Shown here in pieces: positions 8,982-16,944 of a stretch of 64,000 nt of DNA. Under the pieces are notes generated by a model, which was given only the letters and a program-made list of their open reading frames with translations, ran no database searches and was not told the DNA's origin. Numbering within the stretch: position 1 is the first letter of the stretch; every line of letters begins with the position of its first letter. The stretch lies in NCBI GenBank assembly GCA_963813895.1, contig CAWFAS010000003.1:1-64000 (forward strand). The letters are read 5' to 3'. The stretch is from DASZWJ01 sp963813895. GTDB taxonomy: Bacteria; Pseudomonadota; Gammaproteobacteria; JAURND01. The translations under genes were made by a program, and so were the position numbers.

Positions 8982-9161
8982 GGCTCTGTAAAACAATAAC
9001 TTATCTTTTTAGCATCCCATCTAAGACTCATCTTCGCAGGCGGGAAGGTGTAGAAAAACACTTACATAGAACAACTATGCGCGCATTTTTCTACACCCTC
9101 CCGCCTGCAAATCTGAGCCTCAGCTGGGCGCTAAAAAGATAAGTTATTGTTTTACAGAGCC
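8982..9161. mobile_element. 180-bp palindromic MITE, copy 3
   Basis: Nearly identical to copy 1, with TAA flanks at 8979-8981 and 9162-9164. It splits the MATE coding sequence exactly between SESYL-like and ALAWG residues. The strong similarity to copy 1 suggests recent movement. Confidence 0.85.
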
Positions 9162-9235
9162 TAAGTATGATTCAGCAAGTGACACAACAGATGGATTTTG
9201 ACACTTAGGATCTTTTGGACTAGTGTTTACCGCAA

Positions 9236-10114
9236 CTACCAGTCTAATTTTACTGGTGGTCCTTTTTCACCATATTGAGTTAAATCTTCCAAAAGGTTCT
9301 TTAAACTGTATTGGGGCTCGTAGCTTAACCATTTTTTCGTCTCAGAAATGTCTTGTATGATAGGCTTTAAGGAAGGCTCTAAGCCATAACTAATAGCCTT
9401 TTCGTAAAATTTTTCATAGTGCTTTTTAAATGTTTCTCCTGGATATTTTTTATCCCAATTCAATAAATCATATTGGGTATATTCATAGGCTCCATCAATA
9501 GGAAGAACTAAATGCTGGGTTAAAGATTGATTTGATAACAAGTCAACTCCCGCAATAACAGCTTGCGCCACATCGTTAATATGAACTGCTCCTTTCCAAT
9601 ACCATTTAGCCCATTCAATAAATGATTGATATACATCATGGTTCCAATAAGGGATGAATGCGCGCGGTCGTAAAGTTAATACATTCAGCTGATGAATATC
9701 ATAATAACGTTGCGCAATTTGTTCACTTAAGACTTTGGTCCAGCCATAAATACTATGTCTATCATCAATACTTTCACTTGAAATAAAAATAATATTTTTA
9801 ATATTTCTTTCTAACGCAGCTTCGAAAACATTGAAAGTGCCAGTGACATTTAAGTCCCAAAAATCATACACGTTCTTTTGCTTGGTAAACTCATGATATC
9901 CATGCCATGCAGCAATATGTATAATGCAATCTACATCCAATAAATTTTTCAGCAAGCATTCTCGATCTAAAATAGAACCTTCAATAAATTGTCCAAACGA
10001 ATCTGATGGTTTACGCACGTCAAAACGTAACGGAATATCCTTATGTTTTTTCTGTAATTGATACGCTAAAACTTTACCTAAATCACCGCAGCCACCTGTG
10101 AGAAAAATTTTCAT
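9236..10114 (-). CDS. NAD-dependent epimerase/dehydratase (extended SDR)
   Basis: A 292-residue extended short-chain dehydrogenase of the type that acts on nucleotide sugars. The N-terminus has the Rossmann motif TGGCGDLG and LRFDVRKPS after the second strand. D-V-D-C-I-I-H-I-A-A-W is the usual beta-4 segment, ISSES supplies the catalytic serine position, and IYGWTK is the YxxxK pair. The C-terminal half (RAFIPYW, DVAQAVIAG) fits substrate-binding regions of NAD-dependent epimerases. Start is the ATG at 10114 with GAGGAAC close by. It is complete although its downstream neighbour is a wrecked MATE gene. Exact sugar unknown. Confidence 0.8.
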   Translation of the reverse strand: MKIFLTGGCGDLGKVLAYQLQKKHKDIPLRFDVRKPSDSFGQFIEGSILDRECLLKNLLDVDCIIHIAAWHGYHEFTKQKNVYDFWDLNVTGTFNVFEAALERNIKNIIFISSESIDDRHSIYGWTKVLSEQIAQRYYDIHQLNVLTLRPRAFIPYWNHDVYQSFIEWAKWYWKGAVHINDVAQAVIAGVDLLSNQSLTQHLVLPIDGAYEYTQYDLLNWDKKYPGETFKKHYEKFYEKAISYGLEPSLKPIIQDISETKKWLSYEPQYSLKNLLEDLTQYGEKGPPVKLDW

Positions 10115-10268
10115 TATTGGTTCCTCTATCTGTTTTTATGGTTTATACGTTGAGTTTTGGTGCCATGGCTGTAAGGGTTGCGTCGGCGCTTATAGGATGA
10201 AATGTGGATCCCTACGATAGGTTTTGGGAGGAACTGGCAGAATCAAGTTTGTGTAAAATGCAAAGAGG

Positions 10269-10346
10269 CTGTCATTCTGAGCGCAGCGAAGGATCTCCTT
10301 GATGTGACACTAGGTGGAGATCCTTCGCTGCGCTCAGGATGACAGC
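10269..10346. repeat. Palindromic repeat family B
   Basis: CTGTCATTCTGAGCGCAGCG is followed by AAGGATCTCC, a short centre, and the reverse complement of the arm. The same family occurs at 18816, 19206, 20955, 31558, 39575 and 48507. It lies just downstream of the DUF4142 gene, between two genes on the minus strand, and could act as an mRNA-end hairpin. Confidence 0.85.
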
Positions 10347-10359
10347 TATAACTCTTTTA

Positions 10360-10962
10360 TTAATTTAATCCTTTAGCTATTTGTTCCGCCAATTGCAGTT
10401 GATTTTCAATCGTGTTGCGGCTATTGCGTAAATGCATTATTAATATTGGTTTTTTGGCTTTTGGTAACAATACATTGTCGAATATTTTCAATGTATTTTG
10501 ATTATCTTTAATCATAGCCTGTATGTAGTTTGCATCAAAGCGTCGAGCAGAGGCAGAAGTTAATTGATTTAGTTCCATTCTACCGCGTCTTTGCAAGAAA
10601 GTTGAAAGAGGACTAGGAGTTGGGTTTATTCCTAACCGCTGAGCAATGGCGTTTGTTCTGCGTAGACTAGTTAGATGCTCTGCTTTGATATTAGCAGCAT
10701 AATTTTTAACAGCAGGATTTGTTGAGCGCTGTAGTGCTTCATTAGCAATATTGATTTCATTACTATTGACTACATTGAGAATTTCTAAGATATTCTCTTG
10801 TTTTTCTACTTTTGAAATACCTCCGGCGGCACTGAAATCAGCGCCAGATTGCATGCTTGTTTGTGAGAAATCGCTCCCGAAGACGGGGGTTTGCGCTAGA
10901 GTGGAAACATGATAAGTAGCTAGAAGTGTAGCTAAAGGTAAAATTAAAAGTTTTGTTTTCAT
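10360..10962 (-). CDS. DUF4142 periplasmic protein
   Basis: The start is set at the ATG at 10962 because it opens a signal peptide (MKTKLLILPLATLLATYH, then VSTLAQ) and makes a 200-residue precursor; a longer in-frame extension lacks this shape. The mature domain (ILEILNVVNSNEINIANEAL, NPAVKNYAANIKAEH, FDANYIQAMIKDNQNTL) matches DUF4142, a four-helix, ferritin-like fold exported to the periplasm in many Proteobacteria and linked to stress survival in some species. The typical DHxxxL-like helix is present in variant form. Role here unknown. Confidence 0.75.
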   Translation of the reverse strand: MKTKLLILPLATLLATYHVSTLAQTPVFGSDFSQTSMQSGADFSAAGGISKVEKQENILEILNVVNSNEINIANEALQRSTNPAVKNYAANIKAEHLTSLRRTNAIAQRLGINPTPSPLSTFLQRRGRMELNQLTSASARRFDANYIQAMIKDNQNTLKIFDNVLLPKAKKPILIMHLRNSRNTIENQLQLAEQIAKGLN

Positions 10963-11087
10963 TTTGTTTACGTCCAAGGTTAACAATGAGAGTTTTAAAT
11001 AGCCGATTGATTATACATCGACGTGCCAAATATACAAAGCTAAGATTTATTGAGGAACTGTTTTATATGCTCAAAGCGTTTGAAATC

Positions 11088-12374
11088 CTAGGTTAAAAAT
11101 TTTTCTGATATGACATCAAATAAACGCAACAATCGCGGAAATGAAATAAAATAAATTTCACATTGGTCGATAATGATTTTTTTATTAAACTCTTTTGTAA
11201 TAAAAAATCCATATTTGGGCTGATAAGCCTCGAGAAAAGAACGAAACCCCCTAGTAATTGTTGCGTCTTTCATGCTGCGGAATTTTACTTCAATTGGGAT
11301 GACAGAATCTCTATAACATAAAACAAAATCAACTTCGGCTCCACTTTGTGTGCGCCAAAAGTGAATAGTAAAATCATAGAAATGCTGAATTTTAAATTTT
11401 AGTAATTCTTGAAAAACTGCGCTTTGTATTAATAAGCCCACATCATGACGTGTTTCAATGGATTGAGATAAATTATGTAACGATTGGTTTCTGAAACCAT
11501 TATCAATAAAATAAAAGATTGGATTGCTAGTAATTTCCTTACGTTTATTGCCCACAAATGGAGTTACGCGAGCTAGAGTATAAGTATTCTCTAATATGGA
11601 AAGATAGTTGTGTATAGTAGAAATTGCCACCTGGCAATCCGTTGCCAGTTGAGTATAGTTAACTAACTGTCCTGAACCGTGGGCGATAAGTGAAATTAAT
11701 TTTTGCAATGCATCTGACTTGCTGACTTTTAGAATTTCAATAATATCTTTAGTGATATAATCTTGATAAATTTGGCGCAGTAATAAGGTTTGTTCGCTGG
11801 ATTTTACCACTGCAGGATAACAACCAAAGATGAGCTGCTTCTCATTCACCTGCCCTATTTCTTGATAACTTAATGGTAAAACTAATGCTTCTATGTGACG
11901 ACCCGTTAAGTACTCTTGCACTTTGCTTTTCATTTCTAATTGCGAAGAGCCAGTGGCGATCATTTTTATATTTAATTTTAAATCAGCGCATGCTTTTAAT
12001 AACAATCCTGGGTTTTCTAAACGTTGGACTTCATCTATTAAGATAATAGGTTTTTGTAGATTAAATTCATCGATGGCTTCTTGGATAAATAATGGGCTAG
12101 TCAGCCAGTTTCGAATATCTAATAAATCACAGTTAAGATACAGCAATGTAGTAAAACGTTGTTGTTGGATCAATTGTTGCGCCAGATATTTTGCCAATGT
12201 AGTTTTTCCGGCTTGGCGCGGCCCAACTAATATTAACCATAGATTGTCCCATTCGGCTAATAATAATTTTTGGGTTTGCAAGCGAGGTATGTAGCCATTA
12301 TGGTTTATGGGGATATCGGGACCCTTAAGCCAAGGGTTGGCCTGGTGAATAAGTCTAATTAGCGAATCTTTCAT
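11088..12374 (-). CDS. AAA ATPase with DUF4143 domain
   Basis: A 428-residue protein of the AAA_14/DUF4143 group. Walker A is LVGPRQAGKTTLAKYL and Walker B is PIILIDEVQRLENPG. A sensor-like ATGSSQLE follows at the end of the ATPase part, then TGRHIEALVLPLSYQEI. A winged-helix region (QLATDCQVAISTIHNYLSIL) leads to the DUF4143 part, with FWRTQSGAEVDFVL and PIEVKFRS near the end, a nuclease-like signature (ExDFVL, EVK). The family is common in bacteria and archaea, with no settled function. Two palindromic 13-mers precede its start, suggesting dedicated control. Confidence 0.8.
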   Translation of the reverse strand: MKDSLIRLIHQANPWLKGPDIPINHNGYIPRLQTQKLLLAEWDNLWLILVGPRQAGKTTLAKYLAQQLIQQQRFTTLLYLNCDLLDIRNWLTSPLFIQEAIDEFNLQKPIILIDEVQRLENPGLLLKACADLKLNIKMIATGSSQLEMKSKVQEYLTGRHIEALVLPLSYQEIGQVNEKQLIFGCYPAVVKSSEQTLLLRQIYQDYITKDIIEILKVSKSDALQKLISLIAHGSGQLVNYTQLATDCQVAISTIHNYLSILENTYTLARVTPFVGNKRKEITSNPIFYFIDNGFRNQSLHNLSQSIETRHDVGLLIQSAVFQELLKFKIQHFYDFTIHFWRTQSGAEVDFVLCYRDSVIPIEVKFRSMKDATITRGFRSFLEAYQPKYGFFITKEFNKKIIIDQCEIYFISFPRLLRLFDVISEKFLT

Positions 12375-12376
12375 GA

Positions 12377-12420
12377 TTAACCCGGTTAATATTTGGTGAT
12401 CCTGATTTTAACCGGGTTAA
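12377..12420 (-). promoter_or_regulatory. Twin 13-bp palindromes upstream of the AAA/DUF4143 gene
   Basis: TTAACCCGGTTAA (12377-12389) and TTAACCGGGTTAA (12408-12420) are palindromic but for the central base and differ only at that centre. Their centres are 31 bases apart, about three helical turns, and they start two bases upstream of the ATG at 12374. This spacing is what a dimeric repressor pair would need. No gene here is an obvious binder. Confidence 0.5.
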
Positions 12421-12544
12421 AACTAAAGTCAAGCGCTTCATTTGCATGGAATTTACAATAATTGATTATATAAAGCTGGTAATTAATAATTGGAACAACT
12501 CGGGTGAGTAATTCCAAAGACTAATGATTTTCGTTAGTAGCTAT

Positions 12545-13480
12545 CTAAATTTTATTTCCCGTCAATTCTCCAATGGCTTGTGGCCATCCTTGAGTTTCAC
12601 TGGCTATTTGTATTGCCTTGTCCCAAGCAATCTGTACAGATTTATTGCGCGTTGCGTCGTTGATTAAATTCTTAATATTTTCTATATCGGTGTGTCCTTG
12701 CTCAATATTAGATTCTAATGCTACGTGCGATTCAATATACAATTGATTTTCAAACCAGCCCACTTTATAAGGTTGGTTAACGATATAAACCGGAGTGCCA
12801 TTTTTAACCTGATGATACAGTGCTTCAATATCTTCTGGATACAGGCGCATACAACCGGAACTACTGCGGCGGCCTACCCCACCCAAAGGATCGTTGGTGC
12901 CGTGGATCAAATAGGTAGGGCTGGACAGTCGCATAGCAAATTTACCCAATGGATTATCGGGACCTGGCGGTACACTTTTAGGTAGGATAACTCCTTCTTT
13001 GGCGCGTAATTCCCGCATGGTTTTAGTTGCCGTCCAGGTGGGATTGGGGATGTGCTCTATCACCTTCATAACTGATACAGGAGTGTCCTCCCCTCCCCTG
13101 CCAATTCCTAACGGATGGGTAATTACTGTGCCGGTATTGGCGGGATAAAAGTACAGTCGCATTTCTGCTAAATTTATTACCAGCCCTTGTCGTGGGCTAT
13201 TGGGTAGAATAAATTGATTAGGAACGATGAGTACTGTTCCGGCTGCGATATGATTGGGATCCACTCCAGGATTAGCTTCGGCTAATTCAATATACCCTAG
13301 ATCATGATCTCTCGCGATCTGCGAGAAACTATCTCCGTTTTTGGCTATGGCTACTTCCAGATGACCCACTACATCACCTTGGGCTGGCAAAGGGAATGAG
13401 TTGGCTTGTGCTGCGTTAAAACAGCTGCCAATGACTTGAAGAAAACTGTAAATAGAAAAAAATCGACAAATAATATTCAT
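12545..13480 (-). CDS. L,D-transpeptidase with LysM domain (YkuD family)
   Basis: A 311-residue exported enzyme of peptidoglycan cross-linking or lipoprotein attachment. Residues 1-26 form a signal segment ending QANS. A LysM-like module follows (AKNGDSFSQIARDHDLGYIE, then IAAGTVLIVP). The YkuD catalytic domain spans about 98-235 with the conserved HGTNDP (His193) and SSSGCMRLYPED (Cys210). Architecture and length match the ErfK/YbiS/YcfS/YnhG proteins of gammaproteobacteria. Acting in the periplasm on tetrapeptide stems is established for the family. A Fur-box-like sequence lies about 70 bases upstream. It is not in an operon with the LysR gene behind it. Confidence 0.9.
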   Translation of the reverse strand: MNIICRFFSIYSFLQVIGSCFNAAQANSFPLPAQGDVVGHLEVAIAKNGDSFSQIARDHDLGYIELAEANPGVDPNHIAAGTVLIVPNQFILPNSPRQGLVINLAEMRLYFYPANTGTVITHPLGIGRGGEDTPVSVMKVIEHIPNPTWTATKTMRELRAKEGVILPKSVPPGPDNPLGKFAMRLSSPTYLIHGTNDPLGGVGRRSSSGCMRLYPEDIEALYHQVKNGTPVYIVNQPYKVGWFENQLYIESHVALESNIEQGHTDIENIKNLINDATRNKSVQIAWDKAIQIASETQGWPQAIGELTGNKI

Positions 13481-13548
13481 ACTTTATCCTCTCGATGTAA
13501 GATAAATATTGTGATTTTATTTTTTCGATAAGGGAAATTGATTTATAT

Positions 13549-13565
13549 GATAATAATTATCATTC
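13549..13565. promoter_or_regulatory. Candidate Fur box
   Basis: GATAATAATTATCATTC closely resembles the 19-bp Fur consensus built from GATAAT repeats. It lies in the 114-base gap upstream of the L,D-transpeptidase start, about 70 bases from the ATG, and downstream of the LysR gene. Iron-dependent control of the transpeptidase gene is an inference from position and match by eye. Confidence 0.35.
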
Positions 13566-13594
13566 AAAATGATAGGATAAATTTATAAATACAA

Positions 13595-14512
13595 TTAATC
13601 AGAATTAGAAAAATGTTTAATACAAGTATCCTTTATTAACTTACGCAGCCAGGTTAATCCGCTGTCATTATCTTGTTGTCGGTGCCAGATCTGCGCAATA
13701 TGGAATCCAGGAATGGTAAAGGGTGGGGATGCGTGTTTTAGTCGATATTTCTTTTCGAATTGCATTACCACATTTCTGGAGAATGTTGCTATTAAATTAG
13801 ATGTAGAAAGCGTTTGGAATGCCGGCAGGAAATTTTGTAAGCTAAGTTTTATATTACGTTCCACGTTGAGCTTCTTCAAAGCTTGGTCTGCTCGGGATAG
13901 CTCTTCAGAATATACGCAAGTAGTAAGATGTTCTGCTTGTAAATAGGATTCTAGGGTTAAAGGTTTTTTAAAGAGAGAATGATTAGCATTAGCGACACAG
14001 ACCGGCTTATCACTAAAAAGCCGTTCACTGAGTAATTGTTTTGGTACCTTTTTCTCTAAACCAATCCCGAGTTCCAGTTTTTCATTTTCAAAATCTTTCG
14101 AGGAAAATTCGTGGTAGGTAAGGATTTTTAATGAAATATTAGGGGCTGTTTTTTTTATCTGTTGATAAATTTTTGGCAATAACACGTATTCTGCATAATC
14201 CGTCATTCCTAGGTTAAAAGTACGCGTGGAAATTTTATTTTCAAACTTATCAGAATAAAAAAGCAAAGTCTCTAATTGACTCAAGGCTTGATCAATTTTG
14301 GGGTATAAAAGCAATGCTTTTTGAGTTGGCACCATTTTATTAGGAGCACGAATCAATAATTCATCTTGGAATAATTCACGCAGCTGTTGCAATGAATTAC
14401 TGACAGCAGGCTGAGTTAAATGTAAGCATTTGGCGGCGGTAGATACGTGCTGTTCCCGCATAAGAACGACAAATACTTTTAAAAGATTAAGGTTGACTCG
14501 ATAAATATTCAT
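13595..14512 (-). CDS. LysR-family transcriptional regulator
   Basis: A 305-residue regulator with the standard layout: an N-terminal winged helix-turn-helix (LNLLKVFVVLMREQHVSTAA, LTQPAVSNSLQQLRELF, DELLIRAPNKMVPTQKA) and a C-terminal co-inducer domain (residues about 92-295). It is a normal-length member. The start ATG at 14512 has no strong ribosome site. LysR proteins often regulate a divergent neighbour, but upstream here only a DUF202 fragment remains, so its target may lie elsewhere. The NodD/SyrM-like NxLK start (NLNLLKVF) hints at that subgroup. The inducer cannot be inferred. Confidence 0.85.
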   Translation of the reverse strand: MNIYRVNLNLLKVFVVLMREQHVSTAAKCLHLTQPAVSNSLQQLRELFQDELLIRAPNKMVPTQKALLLYPKIDQALSQLETLLFYSDKFENKISTRTFNLGMTDYAEYVLLPKIYQQIKKTAPNISLKILTYHEFSSKDFENEKLELGIGLEKKVPKQLLSERLFSDKPVCVANANHSLFKKPLTLESYLQAEHLTTCVYSEELSRADQALKKLNVERNIKLSLQNFLPAFQTLSTSNLIATFSRNVVMQFEKKYRLKHASPPFTIPGFHIAQIWHRQQDNDSGLTWLRKLIKDTCIKHFSNSD

Positions 14513-14537
14513 ATAAGTTATAGATTACGGATTTAGG

Positions 14538-14630
14538 TTAAGGCAAGTTAGTTTGCGATGCCAAAAAAGTGCGTTCATTAGCTAAATGATCTTTAGCTTT
14601 TGTGTTGGTTTCGAAGGGAAGAGTGTCCAT
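14538..14630 (-). pseudogene. DUF202 (YidH-like) N-terminal fragment
   Basis: A 30-codon reading beginning MDTLPFETNTKAKDHLANER then TFLASQTNLP ends at a stop. The LANERTFLA stretch is the hallmark of DUF202 membrane proteins, where a tryptophan and arginine-threonine normally follow. The transmembrane helices are missing, so this is a decayed gene behind the LysR regulator. Confidence 0.45.
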
Positions 14631-14807
14631 ATTATCCAGGGTAATTGTAGAATTAGGTGGTGAGCTTCGCTTTCAGTATATACTGATACTAGTATAGTTT
14701 CATTGTGAATGTCGCTAGCTTAACATCCAGAGTCAATGTCTAGCGGTTGAGTTGATGAGTGCCGCTAGAGTTCACTGCGCTCAGGACGACAGCCAGTGCG
14801 GGGGACG

Positions 14808-15021
14808 TTGTCGTTCCCGCGAAGGCGGGAATCTATCCCCACTTGTCAGAAACTATGGAAGAAAAACAATACTACATTTACCTAATTTGGCTAAGGGAGT
14901 TTGTGGTGGTACAAAAATACTTTTTGGTAAGCGCAATGGCCTAAGAGGTGATTTTTCTAAACTCCTTGCCATGCATGGATGGGTTCCCGCCTTCGCGGGA
15001 ATGACATACCTTTTTTATCAA
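14808..15021. repeat. Palindromic repeat family E, two modules
   Basis: Two copies of a TTCCCGC-GAAG-GCGGGAA type hairpin, in opposite orientation, lie at 14813-14832 and 14983-15005. Each is embedded in longer conserved text: CTATGGAAGAAAAACAATAC after the first and CTAAACTCCTTGCCATGCAT before the second. The same two modules occur in swapped order near 52.82-52.97 kb. No gene is convincing within. Confidence 0.75.
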
Positions 15022-15115
15022 CTGAAGGTTAAGAAGGGGGGTAGTCTCTAGTGGCACCATCAGTATTTCATAATCATAAGGATTTGAGGCAACCCCCAAT
15101 AAAGATGAAGTTATC

Positions 15116-15406
15116 CTAAAAATTTCCAAAAAATCCAGCCTCATAATAGTTTGCCACGCCAGGACCATAGCCATTCACGTTTAAGCCCACCCCTGTCGGA
15201 AAATAAGTATTGATTTCCGCGGTATTTCTAGTGTCATTAGAATAATCATAGCTAGTTTCTACAATGTCCGGGTGAGTTGCCACCGCAGGATTCGGTGTAA
15301 CTGCAGGATATTCAACAACATTGGCTGATCTAGTAGTAGCGCAACCCGCTACAAGGGTTATCATAGCAATCATTGTAGCCATACTTACATGAGTAATTTT
15401 AACCAT
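15116..15406 (-). CDS. Small lipoprotein of unknown function
   Basis: A 96-residue precursor with a signal peptide ending in the lipobox LVAGC (Cys22), so it should be lipidated and anchored in the envelope. The mature part (NVVEYPAVTPNPAVATHPDI) is proline-rich and hydrophilic and ends in a glycine/aromatic tail (YGPGVANYYEAGFFGNF). An excellent GGGAGG ribosome site precedes the ATG at 15406. It is not related to a known family by my reading. The 60-residue lipoprotein at 60.1 kb has a similar Tyr-rich tail but no clear homology. Confidence 0.7.
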   Translation of the reverse strand: MVKITHVSMATMIAMITLVAGCATTRSANVVEYPAVTPNPAVATHPDIVETSYDYSNDTRNTAEINTYFPTGVGLNVNGYGPGVANYYEAGFFGNF

Positions 15407-15610
15407 TTTCGCCTCCCTCCCTGTTAAGCGATATCTATCGAGTATAAATAAGTATAGTTCAAAAATTTTTTATTTTTAGGGTCTTTTCGTGACCCAGAGG
15501 AGAAATACTGTGGAGGAGGTTTGAGGAAAAAAATTAAATGAGAGTTAGCTGTTTAATTATTAGACATCATAGGCTTAAGTTTTGGATTCGGATAAATTAT
15601 GCGTTTGAAT

Positions 15611-16120
15611 CTATTTTCCGAGCGCTTTAATGATACTCGATACATGCTTGTCGAGGTCGTTGTCGTCGGTGTCGATGGTTAAGCTGGCCTCCTGTTCATA
15701 TAAATCATCGCGCTCTTTATGTAATGTTTCTAGAAATTCTTTGTGGTTATTAATAGGTAATAAGGGGTCCGGATTAGTTGAGATTCGCTCAAGTTGTATG
15801 GATGTGCTCACTTTCAAATAAACAACAAATTGTGAGGATAATAATTGCCGATTTTTTTCACTGGAAAAGATGCTGGCATCAGTGACTACTACAATGTGAT
15901 CTTGGTTAAGTTGATGGATTAATATTTCAGTTCCACGTTTAAAGAAAGCTTCTTCACCTTGTATCCCTACAATTTCACTTAAAGTACGTCCGATACGCGC
16001 CTCAAGACCAAGATCGGCATTGATAAACTGCCAGCCCAGTTCTTCAGACAATGCTTTTGCTACCAATGCCTTGCCGGCGCCTATATGACCAACAACAAAA
16101 ATGCGTTTATACTGGTTCAT
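15611..16120 (-). CDS. Shikimate-kinase-like P-loop protein
   Basis: A 169-residue protein with the length and layout of shikimate kinases: P-loop at residues 11-18 (VVGHIGAGKALVAKALS), then WQFINADLGLEARIGRTLSE matching the usual D-x-D/E-x-G-R substrate segment, GEEAFFKRGTEIL matching GE-FR-E, and a lid region around NPDPLLP. The P-loop ends GAGKAL where active kinases have GKS/T, and the substrate-binding arginines are only partly kept. It may have lost kinase activity or act on another substrate. Start ATG 16120. Shikimate kinase by fold, not necessarily by function. Confidence 0.6.
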   Translation of the reverse strand: MNQYKRIFVVGHIGAGKALVAKALSEELGWQFINADLGLEARIGRTLSEIVGIQGEEAFFKRGTEILIHQLNQDHIVVVTDASIFSSEKNRQLLSSQFVVYLKVSTSIQLERISTNPDPLLPINNHKEFLETLHKERDDLYEQEASLTIDTDDNDLDKHVSSIIKALGK

Positions 16121-16158
16121 TTGGTATATCCTAACTCCTCTATGTGCCTAAAAAGTGT

Positions 16159-16713
16159 TTATTGTAGCTTACTTGAAGCATTATCAGAACTATTCCATTT
16201 CTGTTCTAATTTTAAAAGATAGTCCTTTTTCTCAATACCCCCGCCAAAGCCAACTAAGTGGCCATTGCTGCCAATAACGCGATGACAGGGAACAATAATT
16301 GAGATTGGATTTTGCCCGTTCGCCAAGCCCACTGCTCTAGCCTTATTTTTATTGCCGACTTTTTCTGCTTGCTGGCCATAAGAAAATGTTTTTGCATAGG
16401 GTATTTTAAGTAACTCCTTCCAGGCTTGAATCTGAAAATCAGTTCCCTGTAAGACTAGCGGTAAATCAAAAATTTTTCTTTTGCCGTGGAAATATTCAGT
16501 TAACTGCTTTTTTACTTGCTGCATAGTATCACTAGTGAATTTATTGAGATTATTAATAACTGCGCTGCATCTTTCACTGGTTCGGTCCATATCCCACAAA
16601 ACTGCGTGGATACCTTGTGATGAAGTGACGATAGTTAGTTGCCCGACTGGAGAATTTATCTCGTCATAAATAGCCTCTTTCGGCAGGAGTTGTACCCATT
16701 TCATTTTATTCAT
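16159..16713 (-). CDS. ogt: Methylated-DNA--protein-cysteine methyltransferase
   Basis: A 184-residue DNA repair protein that removes O6-alkyl groups from guanine by irreversible transfer to its own cysteine. The acceptor motif IIVPCHRVIGSNG is present, preceded by the helix-turn-helix-like AVGLANGQNPISI and the arginine-finger region (TFSYGQQAEKVGNKNKARAV). The terminal GFGGGIEKKDYLLKLE is typical. ATG at 16713 has GAGGT nearby. A 37-codon frame just upstream (start at about 16825) overlaps it by an ATGA junction; it may be a leader but is not otherwise supported. Family assignment is firm; the choice of Ogt over Ada C-terminal type rests on length. Confidence 0.9.
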   Translation of the reverse strand: MNKMKWVQLLPKEAIYDEINSPVGQLTIVTSSQGIHAVLWDMDRTSERCSAVINNLNKFTSDTMQQVKKQLTEYFHGKRKIFDLPLVLQGTDFQIQAWKELLKIPYAKTFSYGQQAEKVGNKNKARAVGLANGQNPISIIVPCHRVIGSNGHLVGFGGGIEKKDYLLKLEQKWNSSDNASSKLQ

Positions 16714-16944
16714 TTTTTAACCTCTAATATTCTGTAACCTATAAGAAAGCGGAAACCGGCGATGCCTTTGGATGGCAATGCTTTATCCAAGGTTATTATA
16801 TAGAATAAGCGATATAAACGCATAGGGGCAAATATAAATGCTTCGAGTATTTTAATATAACTATGGACATGAAGAGGGTTTTTATGCCATTCTGCAATTA
16901 TAATATGTTGCTAAAAATATAAATTTTGTGTTTAGGGTTGGTAT

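Larger units (their letters stand above)
8244..9235 (-). pseudogene. MATE-family efflux transporter, disrupted by two MITEs
   Basis: Three minus-strand pieces belong to one MATE multidrug/sodium antiporter. From 9235 to 9162 the reading ends QNPSVVSLAESYL. After the miniature element at 8982-9161 it resumes ALAWGLLPNFISIAIFE, then FGFPALGIAGADWG, a MATE hallmark. After ALRALKDTKFTLL the second element (8424-8603) intervenes. The last piece reads FWGVALPIGYLIATYFQLGG and stops at 8244. The first 100 or more residues are missing, and a segment before ALRALKDTK also seems deleted. The gene cannot make a working pump. Confidence 0.8.

Noticed and set aside
14752..15174. Open frames in the 14.8-15.1 kb gap
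   Set aside because: They encode only the family E repeat, and the same peptides appear wherever the repeat does (52.7-53.0 kb).
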